Part shown: piece by piece, positions 39,258-50,719 of the stretch
Layout: the number at the start of each line of letters is the position of its first letter
Numbering within the stretch: the stretch's first letter is position 1
DNA from: Citrobacter youngae
Lineage (GTDB): Bacteria; Pseudomonadota; Gammaproteobacteria; Enterobacterales; Enterobacteriaceae
NCBI RefSeq assembly: GCF_003818115.1
Contig: NZ_RPOI01000010.1
Coordinates: forward strand, 285,885 to 349,884
Direction of reading: 5' to 3'
DNA: 64,000 nt
Translations under genes and position numbers: made by a program
The notes under the pieces: generated by a model
The model's input: only the letters and a program-made list of their open reading frames with translations
Databases searched by the model: none
Told to the model about the DNA's origin: nothing

Positions 39258-40343
39258 ATGAACGATGGAACGGACTATCGCGCGATTCTGCTCGCCGGTA
39301 CGCCTTTAATCGATGTACGCGCCCCCGTCGAATTTCAGCAGGGCGCAATGCCGGGCGCAATAAACCTTCCCTTAATGAACGATGACGAACGTGCCGCCGT
39401 AGGTACCTGTTATAAACGTCAGGGGCCTGAGGCCGCCCTCGCGCTTGGCCATCAACTGGTTTGTGGCGAGACTCGCCAGCAACGCATGAAGGCATGGCTT
39501 AATGCCTGTCGTCAAAATCCTGCGGGCTACTTATGTTGCGCGCGCGGCGGCCAGCGTTCGCACATTGTGCAGCAGTGGCTGCACGAGTCCGGTGTTGACT
39601 ACCCGCTAATACAAGGCGGTTATAAAGCATTGCGCCAGGCAGCGATTCAACTGACGGAAGAACTGGTGCAAAAACCGATTGTCTTAATTGGCGGCTGTAC
39701 CGGGAACGGTAAAACGCAGTTGGTGCAACAGCAGCCAAACGGCATTGACCTTGAAGGTCTGGCACACCATCGAGGTTCCTCGTTTGGTCGCACCGTTGAG
39801 CCGCAGCTGAGCCAGGCAAGCTTTGAAAACCTGCTGGCGGTCGAAATGCTGAAAACCGACAGCCGTCAGGATCTGCGTCTGTGGGTACTTGAGGACGAAG
39901 GCCGCATGATCGGCGCTAATCATCTGCCCGAATGCCTGCGCGAGCGCATGAGCCAGGCATCTATTGCGGTGGTGGACGATCCTTTTGAGCTACGGCTGGA
40001 GCGCCTGCACGAAGAGTATTTTGTCCGTATGCACCACGATTTCACCCACGTTTATGGCGAGAATCAGGGCTGGCAGGAGTACTGTGAATATTTGCATCAC
40101 GGCCTGTTTGCTATCCGCCGCCGTCTGGGTTTACAGCGTTTTGCCGAGCTGACCGCACTGCTCGACGTCGCCCTGCAAGAGCAACAAGCCAACGGCAGTA
40201 CCGACGCGCATATGGGCTGGCTGGTGCCGTTGCTCAACGAATATTACGACCCGATGTATCGCTATCAGCTGGAAAAGAAAGCCGCGAAAATTGTCTTTCG
40301 CGGCTCATGGCAGGAGGTGGCTGACTGGCTTAGCGTACAGTAA
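39258..40343 (+). CDS. mnmH: MnmH/SelU, tRNA 2-selenouridine/geranyl-2-thiouridine synthase
   Basis: 361 residues. Replaces sulphur by selenium in mnm5s2U34 of tRNAs through a geranylated intermediate. N-terminal rhodanese domain with active Cys in [11 protein letters not shown] (C94, counterpart of E. coli C97), then a P-loop [11 protein letters not shown] in the C-terminal domain. Length is near the E. coli 364. Its stop abuts that of the convergent sfbC. Confidence 0.95.
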   Translation: MNDGTDYRAILLAGTPLIDVRAPVEFQQGAMPGAINLPLMNDDERAAVGTCYKRQGPEAALALGHQLVCGETRQQRMKAWLNACRQNPAGYLCCARGGQRSHIVQQWLHESGVDYPLIQGGYKALRQAAIQLTEELVQKPIVLIGGCTGNGKTQLVQQQPNGIDLEGLAHHRGSSFGRTVEPQLSQASFENLLAVEMLKTDSRQDLRLWVLEDEGRMIGANHLPECLRERMSQASIAVVDDPFELRLERLHEEYFVRMHHDFTHVYGENQGWQEYCEYLHHGLFAIRRRLGLQRFAELTALLDVALQEQQANGSTDAHMGWLVPLLNEYYDPMYRYQLEKKAAKIVFRGSWQEVADWLSVQ

Positions 40344-41003
40344 TCAATGTCTGTCGCGCTTGTCTGCGCGTTTCGCCAACCAGTCGCCCAGCACCTGAAC
40401 GACCTGCACCAGAATAATCAACGCCACCACGGTGACTACCATGACCTGGGTTTCGTAGCGGTAATAACCAAAGCGAATCGCCAGGTCGCCTACCCCGCCG
40501 CCGCCAACGATCCCAGCCATTGCGGAGTAACCGATCAAACTCACCAGCGTTATCGTCAACCCACGCAGCAGACCCGCGCTCGCCTCCGGTAACAGAACGG
40601 TGCAGATGATGCGCATCGGGCTGGCGCCAAAGGCTTCCGCCGCCTCGATAATGCCTTTATCGACTTCACGTAGCGCGCTATCAACCAGACGGGCATAGAA
40701 AGCAATTGCTGCTACCGAAAGTGGGACCGACGCCGCGATGGGTCCAATGGTATTGCCGAGCAAAAACTGGGTGAGCGGCAACAACAGAACCAGCAGGATC
40801 ACAAACGGCACCGAACGGATAATATTCACCAGCACGGAGCTGAGCAGATACACAAAACGGTTTTGCCAGAATAAATGCCGATCGGTAACGAAAATAAGAA
40901 AACCGAGCGGCAGACCGCCAATAATCGCCAACAGCGTAGAGATGCTCAGCATCTGGAAGGTTTCATTGAACGCCAGCGTCAAATCCGGCAATAAATCATC
41001 CAC
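40344..41003 (-). CDS. sfbC: MetI-like ABC permease (SfbC)
   Basis: 219 residues, about five membrane helices, with the binding-protein-dependent permease EAA loop as EAAEAFGASPMRIICTVLLP, which docks the ATPase. It is clearly related to MetI of the methionine importer. Position between mnmH and the ybb block, and the order A-B-C, suggests the Salmonella sfbABC operon, reported as iron-responsive. The name comes from context and recall, the substrate is not shown. Overlaps sfbB by 8 bases. Confidence 0.82.
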   Translation of the reverse strand: MDDLLPDLTLAFNETFQMLSISTLLAIIGGLPLGFLIFVTDRHLFWQNRFVYLLSSVLVNIIRSVPFVILLVLLLPLTQFLLGNTIGPIAASVPLSVAAIAFYARLVDSALREVDKGIIEAAEAFGASPMRIICTVLLPEASAGLLRGLTITLVSLIGYSAMAGIVGGGGVGDLAIRFGYYRYETQVMVVTVVALIILVQVVQVLGDWLAKRADKRDRH

Positions 41004-42012
41004 GAATCACCTCCACCTGTGCAGTACGTTGACGAATATGTTCCACGGCGACATCCACCGCAGAAGGGTTATGCGGCGCGGTGAGTTGCACCACCAGAAT
41101 CCCCAGCGCACGTTCGCCGATATATTCAATTTTGCCGTGCAGAATGTTCACCGCCACGCCAAATTTAACCGCCACTTCTGACAACACCGGCTGTTCTGCC
41201 GAATCACCGATGAACAGAATTTTTAGCAACTGACCGGGCAGATGCTGGCGCAGACGGTCGGGTAGCGTCAGATTGAGGGTATGCGACACCAGTTGCTGAG
41301 TGAAAACGTGCTGCGGGTGAGCAAAAACATCAAACACCTCACCAGACTCCACTACCTTGCCACCGGACATCACCGCCACGCGATCGCAAATGGATTTGAT
41401 CACGTTCATCTCATGGGTGATCAGCACGATCGTGATCCCCAACTGTTGGTTGATCTGCTTGAGCAACGTCAGAATCGTGGCTGACGTTTCCAGATCCAAT
41501 GCGGAAGTCGGTTCATCACACAGCAACACATCCGGGTGATTAGCAATCGCACGGGCAATACCCACGCGCTGCTTTTGCCCACCGCTGAGCTGAACCGGAA
41601 AGCGGTTCGCCTTGTCTGACAGCCCCACCAGCGACAGGATTTCGCTCACGCGCGGGCCAATTTTACTGCGTTCCCATCCGGCAGCCTTCAGGCTAAAGGC
41701 GACGTTTTGCGCCACGGTACGGGTATGCATCAGATTAAAGTGCTGAAAAATCATACCAATACGCTGACGGGCTTTACGTAGATGCGCGCCTTCCAGTGCG
41801 GAAATTTCTACGCCGTTCACCTTCACGCTTCCCTGGCTCGGTCGCGTTAAGGCGTTCAGGGTGCGCAGCAGCGTACTTTTCCCCGCGCCACTGGTCCCGA
41901 CAATGCCAAATATCTCACCTGCGCCAATGCGCAAGCTAACGTCATCAACCGCCCGGGTTGATGCTCCACGGCCTGCGGCGAAGTCCACGCAAACCTTTTC
42001 TATCTCAATCAT
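40996..42012 (-). CDS. sfbB: MetN-like ABC ATPase (SfbB)
   Basis: 338 residues. Walker A GTSGAGKST, signature LSGGQKQRVGIARAI, Walker [13 protein letters not shown]. The C-terminal ~90 residues look like the NIL/ferredoxin-like regulatory domain of MetN (VLSEVAVKFGVAVNILHGKI). The start chosen is the ATG at 42012, with GAGG at proper spacing; an in-frame GTG at 42018 is an alternative. It powers uptake through SfbC. Confidence 0.88.
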   Translation of the reverse strand: MIEIEKVCVDFAAGRGASTRAVDDVSLRIGAGEIFGIVGTSGAGKSTLLRTLNALTRPSQGSVKVNGVEISALEGAHLRKARQRIGMIFQHFNLMHTRTVAQNVAFSLKAAGWERSKIGPRVSEILSLVGLSDKANRFPVQLSGGQKQRVGIARAIANHPDVLLCDEPTSALDLETSATILTLLKQINQQLGITIVLITHEMNVIKSICDRVAVMSGGKVVESGEVFDVFAHPQHVFTQQLVSHTLNLTLPDRLRQHLPGQLLKILFIGDSAEQPVLSEVAVKFGVAVNILHGKIEYIGERALGILVVQLTAPHNPSAVDVAVEHIRQRTAQVEVIRG

Positions 42013-42075
42013 AGCCACCTCAGAAATGCGAAAAGGGCAGTCGTCGCTGCCCCTGTTAACCCTTGTGCGCAGCGA

Positions 42076-42906
42076 TTATTGGGCTGCCGACATCCATTCC
42101 GGTTTCTGGAAGGCGCTGTAGATATTTTTCGGGTCGTCAATCACGGCGCGATATGCCGGAGATTTCACCGCCTCAACAATATCTTTGGCGAACGGTTTAT
42201 CCGCATCTTCACTGCGTACCGCAATGATATTTTTAAGATTTTCATCCAGATGCTCTTGCTTGATGGCGCTGGCAAGATCCAGTTTTGCCGCTACTGCAAA
42301 GTTGCCGTTGACCAGCGCGCCGGTCACGCCGTCCAGCGTGCGCGGCAGCTGTGCCGCTTCCAGCGGTTTAAACACCAGCCCTTTCGGGTTGCTGGCGATA
42401 TCGCGCTCAGAGGCTTTAGTCGGGTCGATGTTATCTTTGATGGTGATAAGGCCAATTGACTGCAGGAAACGCAGACCGCGAGCCAGGTTGGTGGGATCGT
42501 TGGAAAGTGTGATCACATCCCCTTTTTTCAACTCATCCAGACTTTTGATTTTATGTGAGTAAAAACCCATCCCGGCCGTTGGAACCACAATCAGCTTGCT
42601 CAGCTTCAGGCCTTTATCGGCGGTGAATTTGTCAAAGTAAAGCGAGTGCTGGAACAGGTTGGCATCAATGCTGCCGTTGGAGAGCGCCATGTTCGGCTGC
42701 ACGTAGTCGCTGAATTCGCGCACCACGACCTTATAGCCTTTCTCTTTCAGCGTAGGGGCAATGGCTTGTTTTACCATATCGCCGTACGGCCCAGGTGCGA
42801 CGCCAAATACGATGGTGTGCGGATCACTGTTCGCATGAGCAAATTGTAATCCACAGGCCAGTAACAGCGCCCCGGTCGCGACGCGTAAACTCTGACGCAA
42901 TCCCAT
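42076..42906 (-). CDS. sfbA: NlpA/MetQ-family substrate-binding lipoprotein (SfbA)
   Basis: 276 residues. The signal peptide contains a lipobox-like LLAC (Cys18), although AHA-NS is a possible type I site. The body is a MetQ-like periplasmic binding protein: VFGVAPGPYGDMVKQAI at the start, DANLFQH, NDPTNLARGLRFLQ and LVNGNFAVAA. MetQ binds methionine; Sfb was proposed to act in iron uptake in Salmonella, so the ligand here is open. First gene of the leftward sfbA-sfbB-sfbC set. Confidence 0.85.
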   Translation of the reverse strand: MGLRQSLRVATGALLLACGLQFAHANSDPHTIVFGVAPGPYGDMVKQAIAPTLKEKGYKVVVREFSDYVQPNMALSNGSIDANLFQHSLYFDKFTADKGLKLSKLIVVPTAGMGFYSHKIKSLDELKKGDVITLSNDPTNLARGLRFLQSIGLITIKDNIDPTKASERDIASNPKGLVFKPLEAAQLPRTLDGVTGALVNGNFAVAAKLDLASAIKQEHLDENLKNIIAVRSEDADKPFAKDIVEAVKSPAYRAVIDDPKNIYSAFQKPEWMSAAQ

Positions 42907-43080
42907 AATCTCTCCATTTTAACGTTGTGGTGTCATGTCTCACGCCGTTCTTGCGGCGTTGTTGTTGTTAACCTGTTTAACAGGCTGATTGTTAACATGA
43001 CACAGATCACAACCTGCTGTCCTTGAAATTATTTCATGATGTTGCAGAGTGTGTTTTTAAATGTGAGATGGCATGAAAAA

Positions 43081-43161
43081 GCCGGATGACGGCACAAGTG
43101 CCTTATCCGGCCTACAACAGCTTTCTTAGGCCCGATAAGCGCAAGCGCATCGGGCAGCGGG
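43081..43161. repeat. BIME between sfbA and the porin gene
   Basis: REP unit GCCGGATGACGGCACAAG with GCCTTATCCGGCCTAC, followed by a second, inverted unit AGGCCCGATAAGCGCAAGCG with CATCGGGC. It lies just past the porin stop. Confidence 0.8.
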
Positions 43162-43168
43162 CGTTTGA

Positions 43169-44302
43169 TTAGAAATCGTAACGCAGACGAACCAGGTTCA
43201 TATCACCCAGATTGTCGGTGCTGGAGGTGAAGACGTGTTCGTAATCCACACGGAAACCGTAATCCAGCTGGAAGCTGATACCCACACCGTTGTCGGTGCG
43301 CAGGTAGTTACGACCATTCACGTATTCAATACGATCGCCCATAAAGTATGGCTGAACGGATTTCAGCGCATACTGACCAACCGGGAAGGTGTAACCCGCG
43401 AAGTATTCCAGACCCCAGGCATCACCGGCAAAGTAGTCGTTAACCGAGACTTTTTTGGTGGTCATGAAGTTCTGATACCAGCCGCCGCCCATTGAGAAGG
43501 TCCAGTTGTCCGGTTTCCAGCTCAGCGCGGTACCGACGATGTTTTGATCGTAGGTTTTGCTGGTGTTACCACGCATTTCCGCGCGGGTGTAGTTCCACGC
43601 CGTACCCCAGGTCAGGTCATCGGTAATGTGATAATCCACACCCAGCGAGCCGCCGCCTTTACGTTTGTAACGCAGGCCGTTATTCGGGTTGTAGTCATCG
43701 CTGAACAGATAAGACGCGTAAAGATCAACATCGCCTACCGTATTTTTATACTTCAGTGATTTACGTGTACGATAGGAACCGTCGTAGTCGCCATTGATCC
43801 CGTTACCTGGCGCCTGGCCGATCATGTCGTAGTCCCAGATATCCGTTTTCGCACCCACCACATCATAGTAAATGCTGTTCTGTTGACCGAAGGTCAGCGT
43901 ACCCCAGGTCGCGCTCTTCAGACCGGTGTACAGCATACGACGCGTGGTATCGTTGGCACCGTTAGCATAGTGATTGTCCCAGTTGAACATCGCCGGGAAG
44001 TTAACACCCAGCTCGTAGTAGCTCACCCAACTGATGTCATCAAACAGATAGTAGTCAGCGGCGAAGCGGAAACGCGTCCCGCCGTCGAAACCATTACGTT
44101 TGTAGCCATTCTTACCATCGTCACCGGCCATATTCTGGAACTGCGGACGAATACTCCCGCCGACGGTGAAATTAAGACGGCTCAGCGGATTGCCCGCATG
44201 CGGATCTTGTTTCAGAACCGTGATTTCCGCCTGAGAGGCGAAAGTCGTTAATGCCACTGCTGCGCCGATCGATACTGCCAGCGCCGTTTTTTTTATAGTC
44301 AT
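43169..44302 (-). CDS. Outer-membrane porin of unknown specificity
   Basis: 377 residues. Signal peptide MTIKKTALAVSIGAAVALTT ending near SQA-EIT. The rest alternates aromatic/polar residues as barrel strands and ends NLVRLRYDF, with the C-terminal Phe needed for outer-membrane assembly. Porin-like stretches include FRFAADYYLFDDISWVSYYE, GLKSATWGTLTFGQQNSIYY and DVDLYASYLFSDDYN. It is gram-negative porin-like but not a close match to OmpC, OmpF or PhoE as recalled. It is separated from sfbA by a BIME and has its own AT-rich upstream region. Function not assigned. Confidence 0.85.
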   Translation of the reverse strand: MTIKKTALAVSIGAAVALTTFASQAEITVLKQDPHAGNPLSRLNFTVGGSIRPQFQNMAGDDGKNGYKRNGFDGGTRFRFAADYYLFDDISWVSYYELGVNFPAMFNWDNHYANGANDTTRRMLYTGLKSATWGTLTFGQQNSIYYDVVGAKTDIWDYDMIGQAPGNGINGDYDGSYRTRKSLKYKNTVGDVDLYASYLFSDDYNPNNGLRYKRKGGGSLGVDYHITDDLTWGTAWNYTRAEMRGNTSKTYDQNIVGTALSWKPDNWTFSMGGGWYQNFMTTKKVSVNDYFAGDAWGLEYFAGYTFPVGQYALKSVQPYFMGDRIEYVNGRNYLRTDNGVGISFQLDYGFRVDYEHVFTSSTDNLGDMNLVRLRYDF

Positions 44303-44438
44303 TATTTGTACCTTGATAGATAGCCTGCCAATTATTCAGCATACAAATATTAACGTTTATTAATACACTCGTGTTGTCGGGTTTTTATTGATTTGTGCTG
44401 TTAAATATCAAGTAGTTATCAATTTGTGCTACATAGAT

Positions 44439-44472
44439 AAAAAAACGCACCGATTTAAAAAAACCGGTGCGT
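44439..44472 (-). terminator. Terminator of ybbA-ybbP
   Basis: On the minus strand ACGCACCG / CGGTGCGT arms, AT-rich loop of 12 bases, then a run of T. 19 bases after the ybbP stop. Confidence 0.88.
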
Positions 44473-44490
44473 AATCATCACGAATATGAA

Positions 44491-46905
44491 TTAACTGCTG
44501 AACTGACGGAACAACGCTTTGCCTTTAAGAAGACGTGAACCGAGCCATCCGCCGCAGAGAGAGAGCAGCAATGCCCCACAAAGCGGCAACACAACCCACA
44601 GCCGCCAGTCTGGTTCCCACGGGAAATCAAACACGTGGGTTTGCAGCACCGCCAGCGCCGTTTCCGCCCCGATGGCCGCCACCAGGCCGGCGACCATCCC
44701 GAGCATCGCGAACTCGCACCACAGCGTGGTACGCAGCAGCTTCTTGCCCGCGCCCAGCGTACGCCAGACCACCAGTTCCTGATGACGCTGACGCATCCCC
44801 ACCTGCACCTGCGCCAATAGCAGCAACATACCGCAGGCGGTAACCAGCACCACCATCACCTCCAGCGCGCGGCTCACCTGCTCCAGCACCTGACTCACCT
44901 GTTTGAGAATAGCGCCAATATCCAGCAGGCTGATAGTCGGGAATTCGCGGTTAAGCTGCGTCAGCATGCCGTTGCCGTTCTCCCAACGAAAGCTGGTTAA
45001 CCAACTTTGCGGCTGCCCGTCCAGCGCACCGGAGGGGAAAATGAAGAAGAAATTCGGTCGCAGGCTTTCCCAGTCCACTTTGCGCAGACTGCTGACCGTG
45101 GCGCTGAAATCCTGGGTATCGCCCATAAAGGTCACACGATCGCCAGGCTTTACGTTTAACCGCTTCGCCAGCCCCTCTTCCATCGACACTTCACCCGCTT
45201 TTGGCGGCCAGCTTCCGGCGGTAATCGGGTTATGATCCGGCCGGGTATCCTGCCAGGTCAGATTCAATTCACGATTAAGCGCCTCGTCCTGATTACCTTC
45301 GGTCGCTTTGTCATTGATTGCCGTCAGACGCGCCCGCACGATGGGATAGAACGACTCCGGGATCACCTGATGCTCAGCAAGGAAAGTCTTCAGCGGCGCC
45401 ACCTGCTCGGTGGCAATGTTGATCAGAAAATAGTTTGGGCTTTCCGGCGGCATTTGCTGCTGCCAGCGGTCGAGGAGATCGCCGCGCAGCACCAGCAACA
45501 GCGCCAGCAGCATAAAGGACAGCGAAAATGCCGACAGCTGGCTGAGCGTTGACCACGGCTGGCGCAACAGCCGGCTGACCGCTAAACGTAGCGGTAGCGA
45601 CGTTAACGTCAGGCCACGCAGTACGTTGAGCAGCATCCAACCCAGCACGCCGCACAGCAGCGCCAGCACCACCGCCCCGGCCAGTACAGCCCACAGCAGC
45701 ATACTTCCGCCCATCAATCCGGCCAGCAGCGCAACCACAACTATCGTTGCTACGGGCAGATAGACCTTGAGCGGCCAGACGTTTGCCACCACGTCGCGAC
45801 GCAGTACCCGCAGCGGCTGCGTCGCCAGCAGCAGGCGATAAGGGCGTAGCCCCACCAGCAGAGAAATGACGGTCATCGTACCGAGTGCCCACAGCCACGG
45901 CCACAGGCTAGCGGGCGGCAGCTCACCTGGCAGAACCGGCTTCAGTAATACCACCAGCACCCGCTCAAATAACAGCCCGAACAGCCCGCCGGTCACGCCA
46001 GACAGCGCCAGCACCATCAGCCACTGGCCGATAATCAGCTTGCGCAGCTGCGCCCTGCCCGCACCGAGCGTTTTTAATATCGCCACCAAATCGTAACGGC
46101 TGCGGCAGTAATGATTCATCGCCACGGCAACGGCAGCAACCGCCAGCAGTAGCGTTAACAGTGCCGACAGCAGCAGGAACTGTTGCGAACGCTGCAGAGA
46201 TTTCCCCAACGCCCCTTCATCCTGCTCCAGCCCATACCAGCGCTGTTCCGGCTTTAACTGCGGCAGCAGCCATTTTTCATAGGCTTCCAGTTGCTGTGGC
46301 GTACCACCAAATTTATAGCGCCAGGTCACCCGGCTTCCCGGCTGGACCGCCGCCGTTTTTTCGACATCCGCCATGTTCATCATCAGGCGCGGCGCTATCT
46401 GGAAAGGATTAAAACCGGAATCCGGTTCCTGCACCACTTCCCCGGCGATGCGCAGGGTGGCATCGCCAACGTCGATGGAATCACCGATTTTTACGTTGAG
46501 CAGCGCCATCAGACGCGGTGCCAGCAGCACTGAGCCCGGCTGCGGTTTCAGCCCCGGCGGATTGGTTTGCAACGAGCCGTACATCGGATACACATCATCC
46601 ACCGCTTTGACGTTCGCCAGCTGCGGCGTATCCCGGGCAAAGGTCATGGTGGCAAAGGTGATCTGTTCACCCACCTGCAGACCACGCTGTCGCGCCTCGT
46701 CAATCCACGCTTTCGGCACAGCGCGCGAACTTTGCAGCGACCGGTCCCCCGCCATAAACTCACGACTTTGCTGGCTAAGTCCTTTTTCCATGCGATCGCT
46801 GATATTGCCCAGCGCCAGCACGCAGGCCACCGCCAGGCTCAGCGCCAGCCAGACTATCAGTAATGAAGGCGAGCGCCATTCGCGCCAGAACCAGCGTGCA
46901 ATCAT
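44491..46905 (-). CDS. ybbP: YbbP, FtsX/MacB-like ABC permease
   Basis: 804 residues, large inner-membrane permease with two FtsX-like units: TM1 near LLIVWLALSLAVACVLALG, a large periplasmic part, and three-helix bundles in the middle (LLLSALLTLLLAVAAVAVAM) and at the end (VMVVLVTACGMLLLLAQVQVG, LSLCGGWLGSRLLKG). With ATPase YbbA it forms an exporter-type complex of unknown substrate, associated with TesA by neighbourhood. Overlaps ybbA by 4 bases. Confidence 0.94.
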   Translation of the reverse strand: MIARWFWREWRSPSLLIVWLALSLAVACVLALGNISDRMEKGLSQQSREFMAGDRSLQSSRAVPKAWIDEARQRGLQVGEQITFATMTFARDTPQLANVKAVDDVYPMYGSLQTNPPGLKPQPGSVLLAPRLMALLNVKIGDSIDVGDATLRIAGEVVQEPDSGFNPFQIAPRLMMNMADVEKTAAVQPGSRVTWRYKFGGTPQQLEAYEKWLLPQLKPEQRWYGLEQDEGALGKSLQRSQQFLLLSALLTLLLAVAAVAVAMNHYCRSRYDLVAILKTLGAGRAQLRKLIIGQWLMVLALSGVTGGLFGLLFERVLVVLLKPVLPGELPPASLWPWLWALGTMTVISLLVGLRPYRLLLATQPLRVLRRDVVANVWPLKVYLPVATIVVVALLAGLMGGSMLLWAVLAGAVVLALLCGVLGWMLLNVLRGLTLTSLPLRLAVSRLLRQPWSTLSQLSAFSLSFMLLALLLVLRGDLLDRWQQQMPPESPNYFLINIATEQVAPLKTFLAEHQVIPESFYPIVRARLTAINDKATEGNQDEALNRELNLTWQDTRPDHNPITAGSWPPKAGEVSMEEGLAKRLNVKPGDRVTFMGDTQDFSATVSSLRKVDWESLRPNFFFIFPSGALDGQPQSWLTSFRWENGNGMLTQLNREFPTISLLDIGAILKQVSQVLEQVSRALEVMVVLVTACGMLLLLAQVQVGMRQRHQELVVWRTLGAGKKLLRTTLWCEFAMLGMVAGLVAAIGAETALAVLQTHVFDFPWEPDWRLWVVLPLCGALLLSLCGGWLGSRLLKGKALFRQFSS

Positions 46906-47588
46906 GCCTCCTCCTGCAACTGTCCGTTCACCAGGCGTAAACGCCTATCGCAACGCGCCGCCAGCTGCGGGTCATGGGTCACCAGAATCAGGGTGGTGCC
47001 ATGTTCCCGGTTCAGAGAAAACAGCAGGTCGGCGATTTTGTCTCCGGTCTGCCTGTCCAGATTGCCCGTTGGTTCATCGGCAAACAGCACATCAGGGCGT
47101 CCGTTAAACGCCCGTGCCAGCGCTACGCGCTGCTGCTCCCCGCCGGAAAGCTGGGCCGGAAGATGATCAAGGCGTTTTCCCAACCCCAGTTGCTCCAGCA
47201 GCGTTTTTGCCCCATCACGACTTTTTCCGCTATTTTCGCCGCGTAGCAGCGCGGGCAGTTCGACGTTTTCCAGCGCGTTGAGGGTTGGAATTAACATGAA
47301 TGACTGGAAGACAAAACCCACGTGCCGCGCCCGAAGCTGCGCCCGGGCTTCTTCATCCATGGCGTGCAGCGCCTGCCCCACCAGGCTGACTTCACCGCCG
47401 GAGCCATCGTCCAGCCCGGCGAGGATCGCCAGCAGCGTGGATTTCCCCGATCCCGACTCGCCAATCAACGCAATGGTCTCGGCGCGTTTGACAACCAGTT
47501 CAACTCCGGTAAGGATGGATAGCTCTTGATCACCCTGACCGACGGATTTCTTAAGATGATGAACTTCAACAATGTTTTCCGCTGGCAT
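46902..47588 (-). CDS. ybbA: YbbA, ABC exporter ATPase
   Basis: 228 residues, LolD/MacB class. Walker A GESGSGKSTLLA, Q-loop FVFQSFMLIP, signature [15 protein letters not shown], Walker B VLFADEPTGNLD, His switch LVTHD. Its first 33 bases overlap the opposite-strand start of tesA, as in E. coli. Confidence 0.96.
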   Translation of the reverse strand: MPAENIVEVHHLKKSVGQGDQELSILTGVELVVKRAETIALIGESGSGKSTLLAILAGLDDGSGGEVSLVGQALHAMDEEARAQLRARHVGFVFQSFMLIPTLNALENVELPALLRGENSGKSRDGAKTLLEQLGLGKRLDHLPAQLSGGEQQRVALARAFNGRPDVLFADEPTGNLDRQTGDKIADLLFSLNREHGTTLILVTHDPQLAARCDRRLRLVNGQLQEEA

Positions 47589-48182
47589 TGGCCTTTCCTG
47601 TTCCTGGTTCTGTTAACTTTCCGCGCCGCCGCAGCGGACACGTTATTAATTCTGGGTGACAGCCTGAGCGCCGGATACCGTATGTCCGCCAGCGCCGCGT
47701 GGCCTGCACTGCTTAATGATAAATGGCACAGCAAAACACCGGTGGTAAATGCCAGTATTAGCGGTGATACCTCACAGCAGGGTCTGGCCCGTCTGCCTGC
47801 ATTACTCAAGCAGCACCAGCCGCGCTGGGTGCTGGTCGAACTTGGCGGCAACGATGGCCTGCGCGGGTTTGCACCAGCCCAAACTGAACAAACCCTGCGT
47901 ACCATTTTGCAAGACGTGAAAGCGGCAAATGCCGAACCGCTACTGATGCAAATTCATCTGCCAGCTAACTACGGTCGCCGTTATAATGAAACCTTTAGCG
48001 CGATTTATCCCAAGCTTGCCAAAGAGTTTGATATTCCTCTGCTGCCCTTTTTTATGGAAGAGGTCTATCTGAAACCCCAATGGATGCAGGATGATGGTAT
48101 CCATCCTAATCGTGACGCCCAGCCGTTTATTGCCGACTGGATGGCGAAACAATTGACCCCTTTAGTAAATCACGACTCGTAA
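47556..48182 (+). CDS. tesA: TesA, periplasmic thioesterase I / protease I / lysophospholipase L1
   Basis: 208 residues from the ATG at 47556, which gives the signal peptide up to TFRAAA-ADT; the frame opens at 47526. GDSL hydrolase: LGDSLSAG (nucleophile Ser), GGNDG (oxyanion) and DGIHPN (Asp/His). It hydrolyses acyl-CoA thioesters and lysophospholipids. Divergent from ybbA with overlapping 5' ends. Confidence 0.97.
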   Translation: MMNFNNVFRWHWPFLFLVLLTFRAAAADTLLILGDSLSAGYRMSASAAWPALLNDKWHSKTPVVNASISGDTSQQGLARLPALLKQHQPRWVLVELGGNDGLRGFAPAQTEQTLRTILQDVKAANAEPLLMQIHLPANYGRRYNETFSAIYPKLAKEFDIPLLPFFMEEVYLKPQWMQDDGIHPNRDAQPFIADWMAKQLTPLVNHDS

Positions 48183-48210
48183 TTCAACGGAGATCCTGAC
48201 AGGTAAAGTT

Positions 48211-49894
<1,684 letters not shown>

Positions 49895-49905
49895 TCTGCC
49901 GCATT

Positions 49906-49934
49906 TGCCGGATAGCGCTAGCCGCCATCCGGCA
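49906..49934. repeat. REP element between cnoX and fetB
   Basis: TGCCGGATAGCGC and CCATCCGGCA arms, between convergent genes. Confidence 0.75.
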
Positions 49935-49939
49935 TCACG

Positions 49940-50719
49940 TCACGTCTTCTTCAAATGCGTTACGACTAATTGGTGGCGCGAATTATAGAATTTCCGATAG
50001 GTCAGGTAGCAGGCAATAATGGTCGACAGGCTGGCGGTAGAAAGCAGCATAAACGTCACCATAATCTGATACTTAATCGCTTTTACTGGATCAATACCCG
50101 CGAAGATCAATCCGGACATCATCCCCGGTAAACTCACCAGCCCTACCGTTTTAGCAGAGTCGATCGTTGGGATCAGCGAGGCGCGAATGCTGTCGCGAAT
50201 CAGCGCCGCGGAGGCCACTTTCGGCGTCGCGCCGAGGCTGAGTTTTTCCTGAATTTGCTGCTGTTCGCTGTTAAACCGCTGCCCCAGATTGTTGTAACAC
50301 AGCCCCACCGCCACCATCGCATTGCCAGCAATCATGCCGGAGATCGGGATGACCTGCATCGGCGTGAACTCGATAGAACCAGACAAAACCAGCACCGCCA
50401 GCGTTAATCCCGCCCCCACCGTGATAGCGATAAACGACGAGAGGAAAGCTTTATCAATATATTTACTGCGCTTTTGTGCGTTATAAGCCGCGTTAAAGCA
50501 AATAAACAGCACCATCAGTAAGGTCAGAATGCTGTGGTTAACGCCAAAAATATATTTCAGCACATAGCCGACGATAATAAGCTGAACCACCGCCCGGCAA
50601 ACGCTCCAGAGAATATCTTTCTCCAGCGCCAGTTTTTCTTTGTGGCTAATCAGGATTGCCACCACCACCAGCATCATCGCTAATGCCAGGGACTCATTGG
50701 TAATATTATGCTCGTTCAT
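49940..50719 (-). CDS. fetB: FetB (YbbM), iron exporter permease
   Basis: 259 residues, six or seven hydrophobic segments, no signal peptide. Family stretch VIPISGMIAGNAMVAVGLC and SLPGMMSGLIFAGIDPVKAI. With FetA it forms the ABC exporter that relieves iron-enhanced oxidative stress. Overlaps fetA by 14 bases. Confidence 0.94.
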   Translation of the reverse strand: MNEHNITNESLALAMMLVVVAILISHKEKLALEKDILWSVCRAVVQLIIVGYVLKYIFGVNHSILTLLMVLFICFNAAYNAQKRSKYIDKAFLSSFIAITVGAGLTLAVLVLSGSIEFTPMQVIPISGMIAGNAMVAVGLCYNNLGQRFNSEQQQIQEKLSLGATPKVASAALIRDSIRASLIPTIDSAKTVGLVSLPGMMSGLIFAGIDPVKAIKYQIMVTFMLLSTASLSTIIACYLTYRKFYNSRHQLVVTHLKKT

